This document shows, in pieces, positions 62,970 through 64,000 of a DNA stretch of 64,000 nt; position 1 is the first letter of the stretch, and every line of letters starts with the position of its first letter. The notes beneath the pieces were generated by a model that was not told where the DNA came from, did not search any database, and saw only the letters and a list, made by a program, of their open reading frames with translations. This DNA is from Desulfoluna sp. Its GTDB lineage: Bacteria; Desulfobacterota; Desulfobacteria; Desulfobacterales; Desulfolunaceae. Both the position numbers and the translations under genes were made by a program. The stretch covers positions 38,284 through 102,283 of the forward strand of contig NZ_JAQYWB010000010.1 of assembly GCF_030145185.1 (NCBI RefSeq), read 5' to 3'.

Positions 62970-64000
62970 TTAAAACCGCACCCCGTAAAACCGCGAGTAG
63001 ACCACGGGCACGAAGACCAGGGTCAACACCGTGGAGAAAAGCAGCCCGAAGAGGATCGAGATGGCCATGGGCTCCCACATCAGCCCCCCACCGAGCCAGA
63101 GGGGCAAAAGCCCAAAGGAGGTGGTGGCCGTTGTGAGCAGGATGGGCCGGAACCTCTGGCAGGCCGCATCCACGATGGCTTGAGCCGGTTCTTTGTTCAA
63201 TTCTTCCTCTTCGATTCGTATGCGATCGAGGAGCACAATGGCATTGTTAATGACGATCCCCGCAAGGGAGATCACCCCAAGAAAGGCCATAAACCCGAAG
63301 TAAGACCCGGTGATAAGCATCCCGATGATCACCCCGATAAGACCCAATGGAATGGTCAACAAAATAATCAGGGGCTTCTTCAGGGAATTGAACTGCCAGA
63401 TGAGGAGCAGAAGAATAATCACCCCGGACCAGGGCAATTTTTCCACCACCGCCCCCATGGCCTTGGAGCTGCCTTCCGCGTCACCACCCAGCTCATAGCT
63501 GTAGCCGGAGGGCCATTGAAGACTGGCCTTATCCAGCCAGGGAACAATGGCCTTAAACACCTGGTTGGCGGTTGTACTGGCCTGAACATCACTGGTGATA
63601 CTCAAGGTGAGATCCAGGTCACGACGTATCACCTTGCCCGCCTGCCACCCGATGACAATGGTCGCCACCTGGGTCAGGGGAATACTGAGCCCGGTACTGT
63701 GCGAGGTGATGGAGAGCCCTTCCAGCTCCTCAACCGTGAGTGCCCCGGATCGAACCTCCCGCATGACAATGGGAATCACATCCACCCCTTCGCGATAAGA
63801 GCCGGTACGGGAACCCGAGAGTTCTGCTTCCAGGGCCACGGCAATGTCCTGGTTGGTGAGCCCTGCCAGCTGCGCCTTGATGGGATCGATTTCCACCACG
63901 ATTTTTTTGGAGAGCATGCCCCAGTCGTCGGAGATGTTGGTGGCCCCGGGGATGGTGGCCAGCTGTGTCTTAACCTCTTCGGCAATCCGGGACAAGGCCT
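62970..64000 (-). CDS. RND efflux transporter, inner-membrane pump (C-terminal part, runs off the window)
   Basis: The last 343 codons or so are visible; the frame is open to the right edge. It covers part of the periplasmic porter domain (SKKIVVEIDPIKAQLAGLT, ELSGSRTGSYREGVDVIPI), then membrane segments with GFMAFLGVISLAGIVINNAI, RFRPILLTTATTSFGLLPLW and STVLTLVFVPVVYS, standard HAE1/AcrB-family blocks. It would work with a membrane-fusion protein and an outer-membrane channel, presumably encoded outside the window. Stop at 62970-62972. Confidence 0.92.
   Translation of the reverse strand, partial: ALSRIAEEVKTQLATIPGATNISDDWGMLSKKIVVEIDPIKAQLAGLTNQDIAVALEAELSGSRTGSYREGVDVIPIVMREVRSGALTVEELEGLSITSHSTGLSIPLTQVATIVIGWQAGKVIRRDLDLTLSITSDVQASTTANQVFKAIVPWLDKASLQWPSGYSYELGGDAEGSSKAMGAVVEKLPWSGVIILLLLIWQFNSLKKPLIILLTIPLGLIGVIIGMLITGSYFGFMAFLGVISLAGIVINNAIVLLDRIRIEEEELNKEPAQAIVDAACQRFRPILLTTATTSFGLLPLWLGGGLMWEPMAISILFGLLFSTVLTLVFVPVVYSRFYGVRF

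Overview
The window looks like chromosomal DNA of a Desulfobacterota (former Deltaproteobacteria) sulfate-reducer-type bacterium, probably near Desulfobacteraceae/Desulfolunaceae. This is inferred from gene content (a stand-alone HdrD/DsrK-like iron-sulfur protein that appears to use selenocysteine, a PurD-PurE fusion, a Gram-negative dcw cluster with a meso-DAP-type MurE, an RlhA-type U32 protein) and from the GC-rich coding style. No rRNA gene is present to confirm it.

Layout. 1-1468: start of a YejB-like peptide ABC permease and a lipid-kinase-family gene, both leftward. 1860-18782: a complete division and cell-wall (dcw) cluster, all rightward and often overlapping: mraZ, rsmH, ftsL, ftsI, murE, murF, mraY, murD, ftsW, murG, murC, murB, ftsQ, ftsA, ftsZ. 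It holds most of the steps from UDP-GlcNAc-enolpyruvate to lipid II, plus the core divisome; ddl lies separately at 34.9 kb. 18783-21674: a strong RNA hairpin, a cysteine-cluster protein and znuCB without znuA. 21747-28881: leftward genes: yciH, a lipoprotein fusing a lipin-like HAD domain to GDPD, epmA, and an HDAC-family/HyuA-family pair. 29553-38617: enoyl-CoA hydratase family, VanZ, the selenoprotein, tRNA-Met, a hypothetical, DUF1992, ddl, purD-purE, a Sua5/YrdC protein and tRNA-Leu.

38618-43360 is an accessory island: AT-rich lipoprotein genes (LPP20-like and CsgG-like/TPR) between two degenerate direct repeats, with a truncated tRNA-Ser(GCT) near its right edge. 43361-62325 is repeat-rich: a lipoprotein, a lone HTH protein with a palindromic operator, LysE/RhtB, pirin, a 17 x 7-bp tandem repeat, an OmpR-type two-component system, a PAP2 + LtaS-like sulfatase pair, an alpha/beta hydrolase, a ThiF/MoeB protein, a 904-residue secreted protein with TIG domains and a Cys-containing C-terminal anchor, a small beta-barrel protein and rlhA. 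The right end is the C-terminal part of an RND transporter.

Most notable: (1) the reading frame at 31514-32839 is interrupted by one in-frame TGA that sits in an ECGH-like motif and is followed by a hairpin meeting the bacterial SECIS rules, so it is very probably selenocysteine; (2) a 245-bp MITE family, with three full copies flanked by TTAG on both sides, one truncated copy and one end fragment; (3) a REP-like family built on GCCTCCGGCGGC plus a palindrome, about ten copies; (4) the tRNA-scarred AT-rich lipoprotein island.
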